Positions 8,473 through 17,088 of a stretch of 64,000 bases of DNA are shown here, piece after piece. How positions within the stretch are numbered: position 1 is the first letter of the stretch; each line of letters begins with the position of its first letter. Both the position numbers and the translations under genes were made by a program. The notes under the pieces are model-generated. The model was not told the origin of the DNA, ran no database searches, and saw nothing but the letters and a program-made list of their open reading frames with translations. Where the stretch lies: assembly GCF_963974575.1 (NCBI RefSeq), contig NZ_CAXBBQ010000006.1, forward strand, positions 62,001-126,000. The letters are read 5' to 3'. The DNA is from Sphingosinicella sp963974575 (lineage in GTDB: Bacteria > Pseudomonadota > Alphaproteobacteria > Sphingomonadales > Sphingomonadaceae).

Positions 8473-9255
8473 ATGACCGACGCGCTGCAACTCGAAATCG
8501 ATGGGCCGGTCGCGCGCATCGCCTTCAACCGTGCGGACAAGCGCAACGCCATTTCGCAGGCGATGTGGGAAGCGTTTCCACGTCTCGTCGAGGCTGCGGT
8601 TGCCGAGCGCGGTGTGCGCGCGCTCGTGATCCAGTCGGCGACGCCCGCCATGTTTTCGGCAGGGGCCGATATCGGCGAATTTGCGGAAAAAGCGCGCGAT
8701 CCCGTGTGGCAGGCAGGCAACCGGCAGGCGCTGCGCGGGGCGCAACTCGCCATTTCGCGCGCGCCGGTCCCGACGCTTGCGATCGTGGACGGCGATTGCG
8801 TAGGGGCGGGGTGCGGCGTCGCGCTCGCCTGCGATATGCGGATCGCCTCCTCGCGTGCGCGGTTCGGCATCACGCCGGCTAAGCTCGGTCTCGTCTATCC
8901 GCTGCACGATATCAAGCTGCTCGTCGATCTTGTGGGCCCAGGTCAGGCGCGGCGCATCCTTTACACCGGTGAGCTTCTTTCCGCAGACGAGGCGCTTGTC
9001 ATTGGCCTTATCGAGATGGGCACGACGGTGGAGGCGCTCAGCCGCGAGGCGGAGTTGTTGATCGCGCGCATCGTGGAGAATGCGCCGTCGAGCACCACCG
9101 CGCTCAAGGGACTCGTCCGCCGCGTGCTCGATGGCGACCGGGACGATGATGCGGCCAGCGCGGCGATTTTCGATGGAGCCTTCGCAGGTGCCGATTTCGC
9201 CGAAGGGCTTGCGGCATTCGCCGCGCGCCGCAAGCCGGTGTTCGCAGATCGATGA
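8473..9255 (+). CDS. enoyl-CoA hydratase/isomerase family protein (crotonase fold)
   Basis: A 260-residue crotonase-fold enzyme acting on an acyl-CoA. The CoA/oxyanion-hole segments are present (AFNRADKRNAIS; MFSAGADIGEF), but both catalytic glutamates of true enoyl-CoA hydratases appear replaced. The position matching the first, in GGGCELA, is Gly115 here (GAGCGVA), and the one matching the second, in FGQPE, is a proline (FGITPAK). It may therefore be an isomerase, hydrolase or other crotonase rather than a classical hydratase. The ATG at 8473 gives the normal family N-terminus. The stop overlaps the next gene as ATGA. Confidence 0.85.
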   Translation: MTDALQLEIDGPVARIAFNRADKRNAISQAMWEAFPRLVEAAVAERGVRALVIQSATPAMFSAGADIGEFAEKARDPVWQAGNRQALRGAQLAISRAPVPTLAIVDGDCVGAGCGVALACDMRIASSRARFGITPAKLGLVYPLHDIKLLVDLVGPGQARRILYTGELLSADEALVIGLIEMGTTVEALSREAELLIARIVENAPSSTTALKGLVRRVLDGDRDDDAASAAIFDGAFAGADFAEGLAAFAARRKPVFADR

Positions 9256-9983
9256 AGGCGGCCGAATATCTGCCCGGCACGCCGGGGCGCTTGCTCATCA
9301 TTGCCGACCACGCATCCAATGCCGTTCCGGCGGAGATTGCGCTCGGGGTCAGCGCTGCGGACCTTCAGAAGCACATCGCGTGGGACATCGGCACCGCGGC
9401 GCTGGCGCGGAGCCTGTCGGCTGCACTCGCCGCCCCCGCGGTCCTCGCGACGGCATCCCGTCTTGTCGCCGACTGCAACCGCGCGCCGGAGGATGACGGG
9501 GCGATCCCGCCCGCGAGTGACGGCATTCCCGTGCCCGGCAACGCGCTCGGTGCAGACGCGCGGCAGGCGCGCCTTGAGGCATGGCACGAACCCTATCACG
9601 CCGCCATCGCCGATGCGCTGGATATGCTGAACCCGCGGCTGCTCGTCTCGATCCACAGCTTCACGCCCAGCCTTGCATCGCGCCCTCAGGAGACGCGCCC
9701 GTGGCAGGTCGCGCTGCTCTACAACCGAGACGACCGCGCCGCACGCGTCGCCATGCGCGCTCTCGCCGCTGAAGGTTTCACGGTCGGCGATAACCAGCCC
9801 TATTCGGGCGCAGTCTACGGCTACACGACGGACCGCCATGCGGAGGCGAGGGGGCTTTGCTATCTCACCTTCGAAATCCGTCAGGATCTCCTTGCGGATG
9901 AAGGTGCGATTGCCGCATGGACGCAGCGTCTCGGTCGTGTCATTGGCATCGTTGAATCTGAGCTTCTGGAGGTAATCGCATGA
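9252..9983 (+). CDS. N-formylglutamate amidohydrolase family protein
   Basis: A 243-residue member of the N-formylglutamate amidohydrolase family (PF05013), zinc-type hydrolases that release formate from N-formylglutamate in histidine breakdown. Recognisable blocks are LLIIADHASNAVPAE, HIAWDIGTAALA, SRLVADCNRAPED, SIHSFTPS and the C-terminal FEIRQDLLAD. No hut genes are nearby; it lies between a crotonase (ATGA overlap) and ilvD (ATGA overlap), so its substrate may be another N-acyl or N-formyl amino acid. Confidence 0.85.
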   Translation: MKAAEYLPGTPGRLLIIADHASNAVPAEIALGVSAADLQKHIAWDIGTAALARSLSAALAAPAVLATASRLVADCNRAPEDDGAIPPASDGIPVPGNALGADARQARLEAWHEPYHAAIADALDMLNPRLLVSIHSFTPSLASRPQETRPWQVALLYNRDDRAARVAMRALAAEGFTVGDNQPYSGAVYGYTTDRHAEARGLCYLTFEIRQDLLADEGAIAAWTQRLGRVIGIVESELLEVIA

Positions 9984-11698
9984 CGACGTTCGACAAATCG
10001 AAATTGCCGAGCCGTTATGTGTCGGTCGGCCCCGAGCGCGCGCCGCAGCGCTCGTACTATTACGCGATGGGCCTGACCGAGGAAGAGATCGCCCGACCCT
10101 TCGTCGGCGTCGTTTCGGCGGGGAACGACAGTGCGCCTTGCAACACGATGCTCGACCATCAGGCCGACATCGCGCGCAAGGGCGTTCACGCCGCAGGCGG
10201 CCTGCCGCGTCGGTTCAACACGATCACCGTTACCGATGGTATCGCGATGGGCCACCAGGGCATGAAGGCCTCGCTCGTCAGCCGCGAGGTGATCGCGGAC
10301 TCGGTCGAGCTTTCGGTGCGCGGGCATTGCTATGACGCCATCGTCGGCTTTGCGGGCTGCGACAAGTCGCTGCCGGGGATGATGATGGCGATGCTGCGGC
10401 TGAATGTGCCTTCGATCTTCGTTTACGGCGGTTCGATCTTGCCGGGGCGGTTCGAGGGGCGGGACCTTACGGTGCAGGATGTATTCGAAGTTGTCGGGCA
10501 GTATGCGTCCGGCAAGTGTCCACTTTCGCACCTGACCGCGATCGAGAAGGCCGCGTGCCCTGGGCATGGCGCGTGCGGCGGGCAGTATACGGCGAACACG
10601 ATGGCGTGCGTGGCGGAGGCGATCGGCCTCAGCCTGCCGAACAGCAACATGGCGCCCGCGCCCTACGAGACGCGCGACGACATCGCTGAGGCGGCCGGGC
10701 GCCAGATCATGAAGCTGATCGCGCTCAATCTCCGCCCGCGCGACATCTGCACGCGCGAGGCGTTCGAGAACGCGGCGCGGGTCGTCGCGGCGACGGGCGG
10801 CTCGACGAACGGCGCGTTGCACCTTCCGGCGATGGCTTCGGAAGCGGGCATCGAATTCGACCTTTTCGATGTCGCGGAGATTTTCAAATCAACGCCTTAC
10901 GTCGCAGACTTGAAGCCGGGTGGCAAGTACGTCGCCAAGGACATGTACGAGGCGGGCGGCGTCTACATGATGATGAAGACACTCCTCGACGGCGGCTTCC
11001 TGCACGGCAACTGCATGACCGTGACCGGCAAGACGCTCGGCGAGAACATCGAGGAAATCACGTGGAACCCCGACCAGAAGGTCATCCGCGAGGTTTCAAA
11101 CCCAATCACCCCCACGGGCGGCGTTGTCGGCCTCAAGGGATCGCTCGCTCCCGATGGCGCGATCGTGAAGGTCGCCGGGCTCGCCAAGCTGACCTTCGAA
11201 GGCCCGGCCCGCGTCTTTGATTGCGAAGAGGACGCGTTCGCTGCCGTCGAGAACCGCCAGTTTGAGGAGGGCGAAGTCCTCGTCATCCGCTACGAAGGCC
11301 CCAAGGGCGGCCCCGGTATGCGCGAAATGCTCGCCACCACCGCCGCGCTCTATGGGCAGGGCATGGGCGACAAGGTGGCGCTGATCACCGACGGCCGCTT
11401 CTCCGGCGCGACGCGCGGCTTCTGCATCGGCCACGTCGGCCCCGAAGCTTCGGACTGCGGTCCCATCGCGCTCATCGAGAACGGCGACATGATCAGCATC
11501 GACGCCGTTGAGGGCACCATAGACCTCCTCGTCAGCGACGATGTTCTCGCTGAGCGCCGCGCGCGCTGGCAGCCGCGCGTCAACGCCTACCAGTCCGGCG
11601 CGCTGTGGCGCTACGCCCAGAACGTCGGCCCGGCCAGCAAGGGCGCCTGCACGCACCCCGGCGCCAGCGCCGAGCGCCACGTCTACGCCGACATCTAA
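9980..11698 (+). CDS. ilvD: dihydroxy-acid dehydratase
   Basis: Iron-sulfur enzyme of valine, isoleucine and pantothenate synthesis that dehydrates 2,3-dihydroxy acids to 2-keto acids. The 572 residues are normal for the IlvD/Edd family. Probable cluster cysteines are Cys54 (GNDSAPCN), Cys127 (GFAGCDKSLPG) and Cys199 (GHGACGGQYTANTM), and the substrate-binding blocks GGSTNGALHLPA and TDGRFSGATRGFCIGHV are intact. GGAGG at 9967-9971 lies 8 nt before the ATG, and the start overlaps the previous stop as ATGA. At its end, CTAA (11695-11698) carries a minus-strand TAG on the other strand. Confidence 0.96.
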   Translation: MTTFDKSKLPSRYVSVGPERAPQRSYYYAMGLTEEEIARPFVGVVSAGNDSAPCNTMLDHQADIARKGVHAAGGLPRRFNTITVTDGIAMGHQGMKASLVSREVIADSVELSVRGHCYDAIVGFAGCDKSLPGMMMAMLRLNVPSIFVYGGSILPGRFEGRDLTVQDVFEVVGQYASGKCPLSHLTAIEKAACPGHGACGGQYTANTMACVAEAIGLSLPNSNMAPAPYETRDDIAEAAGRQIMKLIALNLRPRDICTREAFENAARVVAATGGSTNGALHLPAMASEAGIEFDLFDVAEIFKSTPYVADLKPGGKYVAKDMYEAGGVYMMMKTLLDGGFLHGNCMTVTGKTLGENIEEITWNPDQKVIREVSNPITPTGGVVGLKGSLAPDGAIVKVAGLAKLTFEGPARVFDCEEDAFAAVENRQFEEGEVLVIRYEGPKGGPGMREMLATTAALYGQGMGDKVALITDGRFSGATRGFCIGHVGPEASDCGPIALIENGDMISIDAVEGTIDLLVSDDVLAERRARWQPRVNAYQSGALWRYAQNVGPASKGACTHPGASAERHVYADI

Positions 11699-11944
11699 GC
11701 GCGAAGACAGGGTGGTAGGCGATGTCGGCAGCGGCAGCACGGGGATCGCCTTCGGCTGCGGTGGCATCGCCGCCGCGTTCCCGTCCTGCGGCGGCTGGGA
11801 TATCGCGGACCAAACGGGCTCCCCACGCGAATCGCGGGGAATCTCGCCCGGCGTCGTCCTGACACCGCCCGCATAGAAAGGGGACGGCGCACAGGCGCCG
11901 ACGATGAGCGTGACGGCCAGAACGATGAGGGCGGGAAGGCGCAT
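11695..11944 (-). pseudogene. possible frameshifted small lipoprotein gene
   Basis: From an ATG at 11944 the minus strand encodes a lipoprotein signal: MRLPALIVLAVTLIVGAC, with lipobox IVGAC and Cys18, followed by a Pro-rich tail of about 65 residues. The frame meets no stop before the ilvD 3' end and would run on to 11096 opposite ilvD. In the neighbouring frame a TAG lies exactly at 11695-11697, sharing CTAA with the ilvD stop, the same four-base stop sharing seen at other convergent pairs in the window. This suggests a roughly 83-residue lipoprotein disrupted by a single frameshift, or a sequencing indel. No clear ribosome binding site is seen. The gap between ilvD and nnr (11699-12012) otherwise holds nothing I recognise. 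Confidence 0.4.
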
Positions 11945-12012
11945 GACGTCATATGCTGTCGCAAGAACGGCGCGCGTTGACAAGCCTGCCCTGATCAGTG
12001 TCGGGTCTTTCC

Positions 12013-13383
12013 ATGCCTGCTGAATATCCAACGCTTCTGCCCCGCGAACCCGTTGTGACCGCCGCCGAAATGCGCGCTGCCGAGGCAGCGGCGATCGCCG
12101 CGGGTACGAGCGGCTTCGAGCTGATGTGCCGCGCTGGCGAGGCCGCCGCCGCAGGCATCGCGGCGTTTTACGGTCCCGCGCCAGTGCTGGTGCTGGCGGG
12201 CCCGGGCAATAACGGCGGGGACGGCTATGTCGTGGCGAACGCGCTGAGACAGCGCCGCTGGCCGGTCGAGGTCGCCGCGCTGGCGCCGCCCGCGACCGAA
12301 GCGGCGCAGCAGGCCGCCGCGCTGTGGAACGCGCCCGTGATGGATATTGCCGACGCGGAGCCGCGCTTCGTCCTTGTGGACGCGCTGTTCGGGACAGGAC
12401 TGACGCGCGGGCTGGAAGAGCCGCTTCTATCGCAGTTTCATGCGCTTGCACGCGCATCTTCAGTCGTGATCGCGCTCGACCTGCCGAGCGGTGCGGCGAC
12501 CGACGACGGCACGGCGCTGTCGCCGCTCGTTCGCGCGGACCTCACCGTCACGTTCGGCGCGATGAAGCCCTCGCACCTGCTGCATCCTACCGCGGCATCG
12601 TGCGGACGGGTCGTCGTCGCCGATATCGGCCTAGGCGAGATCGAGACGCGGCTTTTCAGGAATGGCGCAGCGCCGACTGCCGTGCTGGGGGCGGACACGC
12701 ACAAGTACCGGCGCGGGCATGTGCTCGTCGTTTCGGGTGCGATGGCGGGCGCAGCATGGCTCGCCGCCTGCGCGGCGCAGCGAGCCGGGACGGGCTATGT
12801 GACGCTGGCGTCGGAAACGGCGATGCCGCCGTCGTCGCTGGTCGTGCAGCCGCTCGGCGCGGTCGACCTTGCCCGCGCGGATGCCGTTGTGCTCGGCTCG
12901 GGCCTTGGCCGCGACACGGCGGCGCGGACACGCGCCCGGAGGGTGCTGGGCGCGGGAAGGCCGATGGTGCTCGATGCCGACATTTTTTCGCTGTTCGCGG
13001 ACGATCCCGCATCGGTCTTCGGCCTCGGCGCGGTGATGACGCCGCACGAAGGCGAATTCGCGCGCCTCTTCGGCGATCTTCCGGGGAGCAAGGTGGATCG
13101 CGCCCGCGCCGCTGCCGCGCGGTCCGGCAACGTCATCGTCTTGAAAGGCCCGGACACGGTGATCGCCGCGCCGGACGGCCGCGCAGTCATCAACGACCAC
13201 GCATCGGCGCGTCTTGCGACCGCCGGAAGCGGCGATGTGCTTTCGGGCATGATCGCGGCGCACCTCGCGCGCGGTGAAGCGCCGTTTGATGCCGCCTGCG
13301 CCGCCGTGTGGCGTCACGGCGATGCCGCGCTTCGGGGGCGGGACGGCCTCATCGCGGAAGACCTTGTCGGCCTGATCCGTTGA
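12013..13383 (+). CDS. nnr: bifunctional NAD(P)H-hydrate repair enzyme (epimerase and dehydratase)
   Basis: A metabolite-repair enzyme that restores hydrated NADH and NADPH. The N-terminal YjeF_N epimerase domain carries GPGNNGGDGY (about 62-71). The C-terminal ADP-dependent dehydratase domain has a ribokinase-like fold with GVMTPHEGEF-type sequence (AVMTPHEGEFARLFGD) and TAGSGDVLSGMIAAHLARG starting near residue 403. The ATG at 12013 gives 456 residues and a natural N-terminus; an in-frame GTG at 11998 would add five residues. The stop overlaps the next gene's TTG start. Confidence 0.93.
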   Translation: MPAEYPTLLPREPVVTAAEMRAAEAAAIAAGTSGFELMCRAGEAAAAGIAAFYGPAPVLVLAGPGNNGGDGYVVANALRQRRWPVEVAALAPPATEAAQQAAALWNAPVMDIADAEPRFVLVDALFGTGLTRGLEEPLLSQFHALARASSVVIALDLPSGAATDDGTALSPLVRADLTVTFGAMKPSHLLHPTAASCGRVVVADIGLGEIETRLFRNGAAPTAVLGADTHKYRRGHVLVVSGAMAGAAWLAACAAQRAGTGYVTLASETAMPPSSLVVQPLGAVDLARADAVVLGSGLGRDTAARTRARRVLGAGRPMVLDADIFSLFADDPASVFGLGAVMTPHEGEFARLFGDLPGSKVDRARAAAARSGNVIVLKGPDTVIAAPDGRAVINDHASARLATAGSGDVLSGMIAAHLARGEAPFDAACAAVWRHGDAALRGRDGLIAEDLVGLIR

Positions 13384-14573
13384 GCGCGGAGACCATCATC
13401 CACCTCGCGGCACGCGGTGACGGCGTCACCGAAAGCGGCCGCTATGTCGCCGGGGCGATCCCGGGAGACACGGTGGAGGGTGACGTCATCGCGGCGGGAC
13501 CGCACCGGATTACGCCGGCCTGCCGGCATTTCGGCGTCTGCGGCGGCTGCCAGTTGCAGCATGCGGACGATGCCGTGCTCGCCGAGTTCGTTTCGGGCCG
13601 CATCCTCGGCGCACTCGCCGGTATCGGCATCGTGCCCGAGACGGTCCACCCGGCGCATTTGTCGCCCGCAGGTGCACGGCGGCGCGCAAGCTTCCGGCTG
13701 GTACGCGACAACGGCAGCGTTCGCATCGGCTTCAATGTCGAGGGCAGCAGCGCGGTTGTCGATCTTGCAGAATGTCCCGTGGTTCAGCCTGCGCTCTGGG
13801 ATGCGGCGTGTGCGCTGCGGAACGCGCTCGCGCCGAAGCTGCGCACCGGCCACGCCGTTGGCATGACGCTTACCGAGACCTTGTCCGGCTTCGACGTGCT
13901 GCTCACCAACCTCTCGCTTACTGCGAAGGATATCGGCGCACTTGCGGCGTTGGCATCGGATGCAAGGCTGGCCCGGATCGCGACCGAAACCTCTGCGGGC
14001 GTCGAGATCGCGCTTCAGCTTGCCGAGCCCGCCGTGCGCTTCAGTGACGTCACCGTGGCATTGCCGCCGGGCGGTTTCCTGCAGGCGACTGTGGACGGCG
14101 AAGCGGCGTTGCAGGCGGCTGTGCTGGAGGGGATAGGCGGCGCCGGGACCGTGGCAGACCTGTTCTGCGGCGCCGGAACGTTCGCCTTGCCGCTCTCGGC
14201 GCGTGCCAAGGTCTTTGCGGCGGATGCGGCGCGCGATGCCGTCGCCGCGCTTTCAGCGGCCGCGAAACGTAGCGGACGCCCGGTCACGACCGCGCACCGC
14301 GACCTGTTCCGTCAGCCGTTGCAGCCTGCGGAGCTCAATAAATTCGATGCCGTGGTTCTGGACCCGCCGCGCGCGGGCGCGAAGACGCAGGTGGAAACGA
14401 TCGCGCGTTCAAAACTGAAGCGGGTCGTGCATGTCTCGTGCAATCCCAATACCTTCGCGCGCGATGCGAAGATTCTGCACGAAGCCGGATTTCGGCTGAC
14501 CGAGCTATGGCCGGTCGGCCAGTTCCGCTGGTCTATCCATGTGGAACTGGCCGCCGTTTTCCTGCGCGGTTAA
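13380..14573 (+). CDS. class I SAM-dependent RNA methyltransferase, RumA/TrmA family
   Basis: A 397-residue RNA m5U methyltransferase of the RlmD/RumA type. It has an N-terminal iron-sulfur site (Cys48, Cys54 and Cys57 in CRHFGVCGGC, plus Cys132 in LAECPVV), the SAM motif DLFCGAGTFALPL, the LDPPRAGA motif and the catalytic cysteine in HVSCNPNTFARD. It probably methylates a uridine in 23S rRNA, but the target base cannot be fixed from sequence. The TTG at 13380 is the best start: it overlaps the previous stop as TTGA and gives the expected N-terminus, while upstream in-frame codons lie inside nnr. It converges on the next gene with a shared TTAA. Confidence 0.88.
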   Translation: MSAETIIHLAARGDGVTESGRYVAGAIPGDTVEGDVIAAGPHRITPACRHFGVCGGCQLQHADDAVLAEFVSGRILGALAGIGIVPETVHPAHLSPAGARRRASFRLVRDNGSVRIGFNVEGSSAVVDLAECPVVQPALWDAACALRNALAPKLRTGHAVGMTLTETLSGFDVLLTNLSLTAKDIGALAALASDARLARIATETSAGVEIALQLAEPAVRFSDVTVALPPGGFLQATVDGEAALQAAVLEGIGGAGTVADLFCGAGTFALPLSARAKVFAADAARDAVAALSAAAKRSGRPVTTAHRDLFRQPLQPAELNKFDAVVLDPPRAGAKTQVETIARSKLKRVVHVSCNPNTFARDAKILHEAGFRLTELWPVGQFRWSIHVELAAVFLRG

Positions 14574-15622
14574 GCGAACAGCTTCGCCCAGCCATGCTTC
14601 GGGCGGGTCTTCCAATGGCCGCGGTGGTAGGCGTCCGACGCGAGCAGCGGCAGTACCGAGCCCGCTTCGGCGAACACCATCTGTTCGAGCGTGGTATCGA
14701 CCTTGCCCCAGCTGGCCGCTTCCTTGAGCGTCGAGGACGAGCAGGCGCCGTCGCGGACGTCGGCGACCGTGATCTGCACCGCATACTTGTGCATCTCGAC
14801 GTCTTCATGGCCGAGGATTTCGGCGCACACGACAGTGTCCTGAACGAAGTTCTTTGGCACGCCGCCGCCGATCATGAGAAGGCCGGTGGTTCCCGCCTTG
14901 ATCTTGATATCGGTGAGTTCGCGGAAATCGGCGATCGAATCCATCGTCATGTAGGGGCGGCCCGCCTTCATCGCATCGACCTGATGCTTGACGAGGCCGA
15001 AGCCAGCCGACGAGTCGGTGAATGCCGGGCAGAAGATCGGCACGTCGTGCTCGAAGGCGAGCTTGACGAGGCTGTTGTCCTTCTTGCCGTGCTTCGAGAG
15101 GTAGCGGCCCATCTCGCGGATGAAGGCGCGGCTCGAATAGGGCTTCGGGTCGAGGCCGTTCGCGATCTCGCCGATCGTGTGGTCGCAATCCTGCAGCTGC
15201 TCTTCATCGATATAGGTATCGTAGATGCGATCGATGTAGAGCGAGCGCAGCACGTTATCGTCAGGGATTTCAAGCGCCTGATAGTGCTTGTGGCCAAGGC
15301 CTTCGAAGAAATCCATGTCGACGATCGAGGCGCCGGTGGCGATGATGCCGTCCACCATGTTGTTGGCGACGAGGTCCGCATAGAGGTTCATGCAGCCGCC
15401 CGCCGAGGTGGAACCGGCGATGACGAGGAAGATCGAGCAGTCCTTGTCTTCCAGCATGGTGTTGTAGATCTTCGTGGCGCGCGCGAGGTCGCGGCTGGTG
15501 AAGCTCATGCCGTCCATCTGATCGATGATCGGGCGGGCGTCGAAGCTCTTGATATCGATGTGGCGCACTTCCTTCGAGAGAAGCTCGGCCTTGCGCTGCG
15601 CGTCTACGCGAACATCGGTCAT
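14570..15622 (-). CDS. deoxyhypusine synthase-like enzyme (probable homospermidine or other polyamine synthase)
   Basis: A 350-residue member of the deoxyhypusine synthase family. Bacteria lack eIF5A, so bacterial members are thought to move an aminobutyl group from spermidine or putrescine onto another polyamine, giving for example homospermidine. The NAD-binding block (LLMIGGGVPKNF) and the active-site block EAASWGKV are present; Lys307 there corresponds to the lysine that forms the enzyme-imine intermediate in eukaryotic enzymes. GGAAGGAA precedes the ATG. It follows the ornithine decarboxylase gene on the same strand after 122 nt, so the two probably form one pathway from ornithine through putrescine to a longer polyamine. 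Confidence 0.88.
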   Translation of the reverse strand: MTDVRVDAQRKAELLSKEVRHIDIKSFDARPIIDQMDGMSFTSRDLARATKIYNTMLEDKDCSIFLVIAGSTSAGGCMNLYADLVANNMVDGIIATGASIVDMDFFEGLGHKHYQALEIPDDNVLRSLYIDRIYDTYIDEEQLQDCDHTIGEIANGLDPKPYSSRAFIREMGRYLSKHGKKDNSLVKLAFEHDVPIFCPAFTDSSAGFGLVKHQVDAMKAGRPYMTMDSIADFRELTDIKIKAGTTGLLMIGGGVPKNFVQDTVVCAEILGHEDVEMHKYAVQITVADVRDGACSSSTLKEAASWGKVDTTLEQMVFAEAGSVLPLLASDAYHRGHWKTRPKHGWAKLFA

Positions 15623-15744
15623 TGGTATTCCTTCCAGTCGATAAGTTGCTGTGGACTGGCTCGGCGCATGAAAAGCGCCGCCCGCGGCCGGATTTGCCGG
15701 CGCCGAGCGGGAAGGGGACGGCCGCCCATGACAGGCGGCCGTTC

Positions 15745-16956
15745 TCAGTTGCGTATGGCAGTAACGCCCTGCGGTGTCGACTCCGTGACAGCGTAGGCGC
15801 TCGCCATCGGCTCGTCGGTGACGATCACGGTTTCGCCGTTCACGAAGCCGTTGAACGCCGTGCGCATCGCCGCGCCATAGGCGCCGAGCATACCGACCTC
15901 GATATAGTCGCCGGCCTTGACATCGGCGGGCAGCATGAACGGGCCGGCCATGTAGTCCATGTCGTCGCAGGTGGGGCCGTAGAAGCTGAACGCCTCTTCC
16001 GCGCCGATGCTGCCGCGCAGCAGCTTCACGGGGAAGCGCCATGCGACATGCGCCGCATCGAACAGCGAGCCGTAGGCACCGTCGTTGATGTAGATGACGT
16101 CGCCCTTGCGCCGCTCCACGCGGACGAGGACGCTCGCGTACTCGGCGCAGAGCGCGCGGCCCGGCTCGCACCAAAGCTCTGCCGAATAGCTGATCGGCAT
16201 CGCTTCGAAGGCGCGGTGGATCGCATCGAAGAACATCTGCATCGGCGCCGGGTCCATACCCGGATAGATCGACGGGAAACCGCCGCCGACATCGACGACG
16301 TCAACCGTGACGCCCGCGTGGACGATCGCGGCGCGGACCAGGGTCATCGCCTCCACATAAGCCTGCGGGCTCATCGCCTGGCTGCCGACGTGGAAGCAGA
16401 CGCCGAGCGCGTCCGCTGCCTGCCGCGCGGCGAGCAGCAGCGCCGGAGCCTCCTCGATCGAGGCGCCGAACTTGGAGGCGAGGCTGAGCTTCGAATGCGC
16501 CGAAGAGACGCGCAGCCGGACGCAGAGCGTCAGGTCGGCAGCGCCGCCCGTCGCCTCGACGATCTTCGCGAGCTCTTCCTCGCTGTCCAGCGAGAAGGTG
16601 CGGACGCCGTGCTCGAAATACGCCTCGGTGATCGCTTCGGGCGATTTCACCGGGTGCATGAAGCACAAGGTCGCTTCAGGCAGCAGGCCGCGCACCAGGC
16701 GCACCTCGTTGATCGAGGCGACGTCGAAATGCGTGATTCCGCCTTCCCAGAGCGTCTTGATGATCTCTGGCGAAGGATTGGCCTTCACGGCATACATCGA
16801 GAGACCCGGAAACTTCTCGACGAAGAATCGGGCCGCACGATTTGCAGCGTGAGGACGAATAAGGGTGACGGGTGCATCGGGTCGAAGAACCGACGCTACC
16901 CCCAACGCGCTATGAAATTCTCGCAACTCAAGGGACCTCCGGGAGACAGTTGACAT
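15745..16956 (-). CDS. ornithine/lysine decarboxylase, PLP fold type III
   Basis: A 403-residue alanine-racemase-fold decarboxylase, most likely converting ornithine to putrescine. Lys58 in MYAVKANPS binds PLP; the phosphate-binding glycine loop VDVGGGFPS, EPGRALCAE and the C-terminal active-site segment FYGPTCDDMDYMAG (with the Cys and Asp that contact ligand across the dimer) are all visible. I prefer the ATG at 16956, which has AAGG upstream, over one at 16983 with no ribosome binding site. Whether lysine is also used cannot be told. The product would feed the deoxyhypusine synthase-like enzyme encoded downstream. Confidence 0.92.
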   Translation of the reverse strand: MSTVSRRSLELREFHSALGVASVLRPDAPVTLIRPHAANRAARFFVEKFPGLSMYAVKANPSPEIIKTLWEGGITHFDVASINEVRLVRGLLPEATLCFMHPVKSPEAITEAYFEHGVRTFSLDSEEELAKIVEATGGAADLTLCVRLRVSSAHSKLSLASKFGASIEEAPALLLAARQAADALGVCFHVGSQAMSPQAYVEAMTLVRAAIVHAGVTVDVVDVGGGFPSIYPGMDPAPMQMFFDAIHRAFEAMPISYSAELWCEPGRALCAEYASVLVRVERRKGDVIYINDGAYGSLFDAAHVAWRFPVKLLRGSIGAEEAFSFYGPTCDDMDYMAGPFMLPADVKAGDYIEVGMLGAYGAAMRTAFNGFVNGETVIVTDEPMASAYAVTESTPQGVTAIRN

Positions 16957-17088
16957 TGCACTGCCTTGCGGTGGAAGTCCCATGGGGCAGCGGACGCGCT
17001 GTTTAGGGTCGGGGGGTCTCGATGTAAAGAAAAAATCGCTGAAGCGTTTTTATTGTTTCCCCAAGTGAAATCAGCGAGTTAACAGAAG

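Noticed and set aside
11096..11694. Continuation of the lipoprotein frame antisense to ilvD
   Set aside because: Beyond 11695 the frame only mirrors ilvD codons; only the part outside ilvD has protein-like features.
17000..17088. A/T-rich stretch with AAAAAATCGC and GCGTTTTTATT before the dehydratase gene as a terminator
   Set aside because: The stem is only four G/C pairs with a two-base loop, too tight to fold, and it lies between divergent genes where no transcript needs ending.
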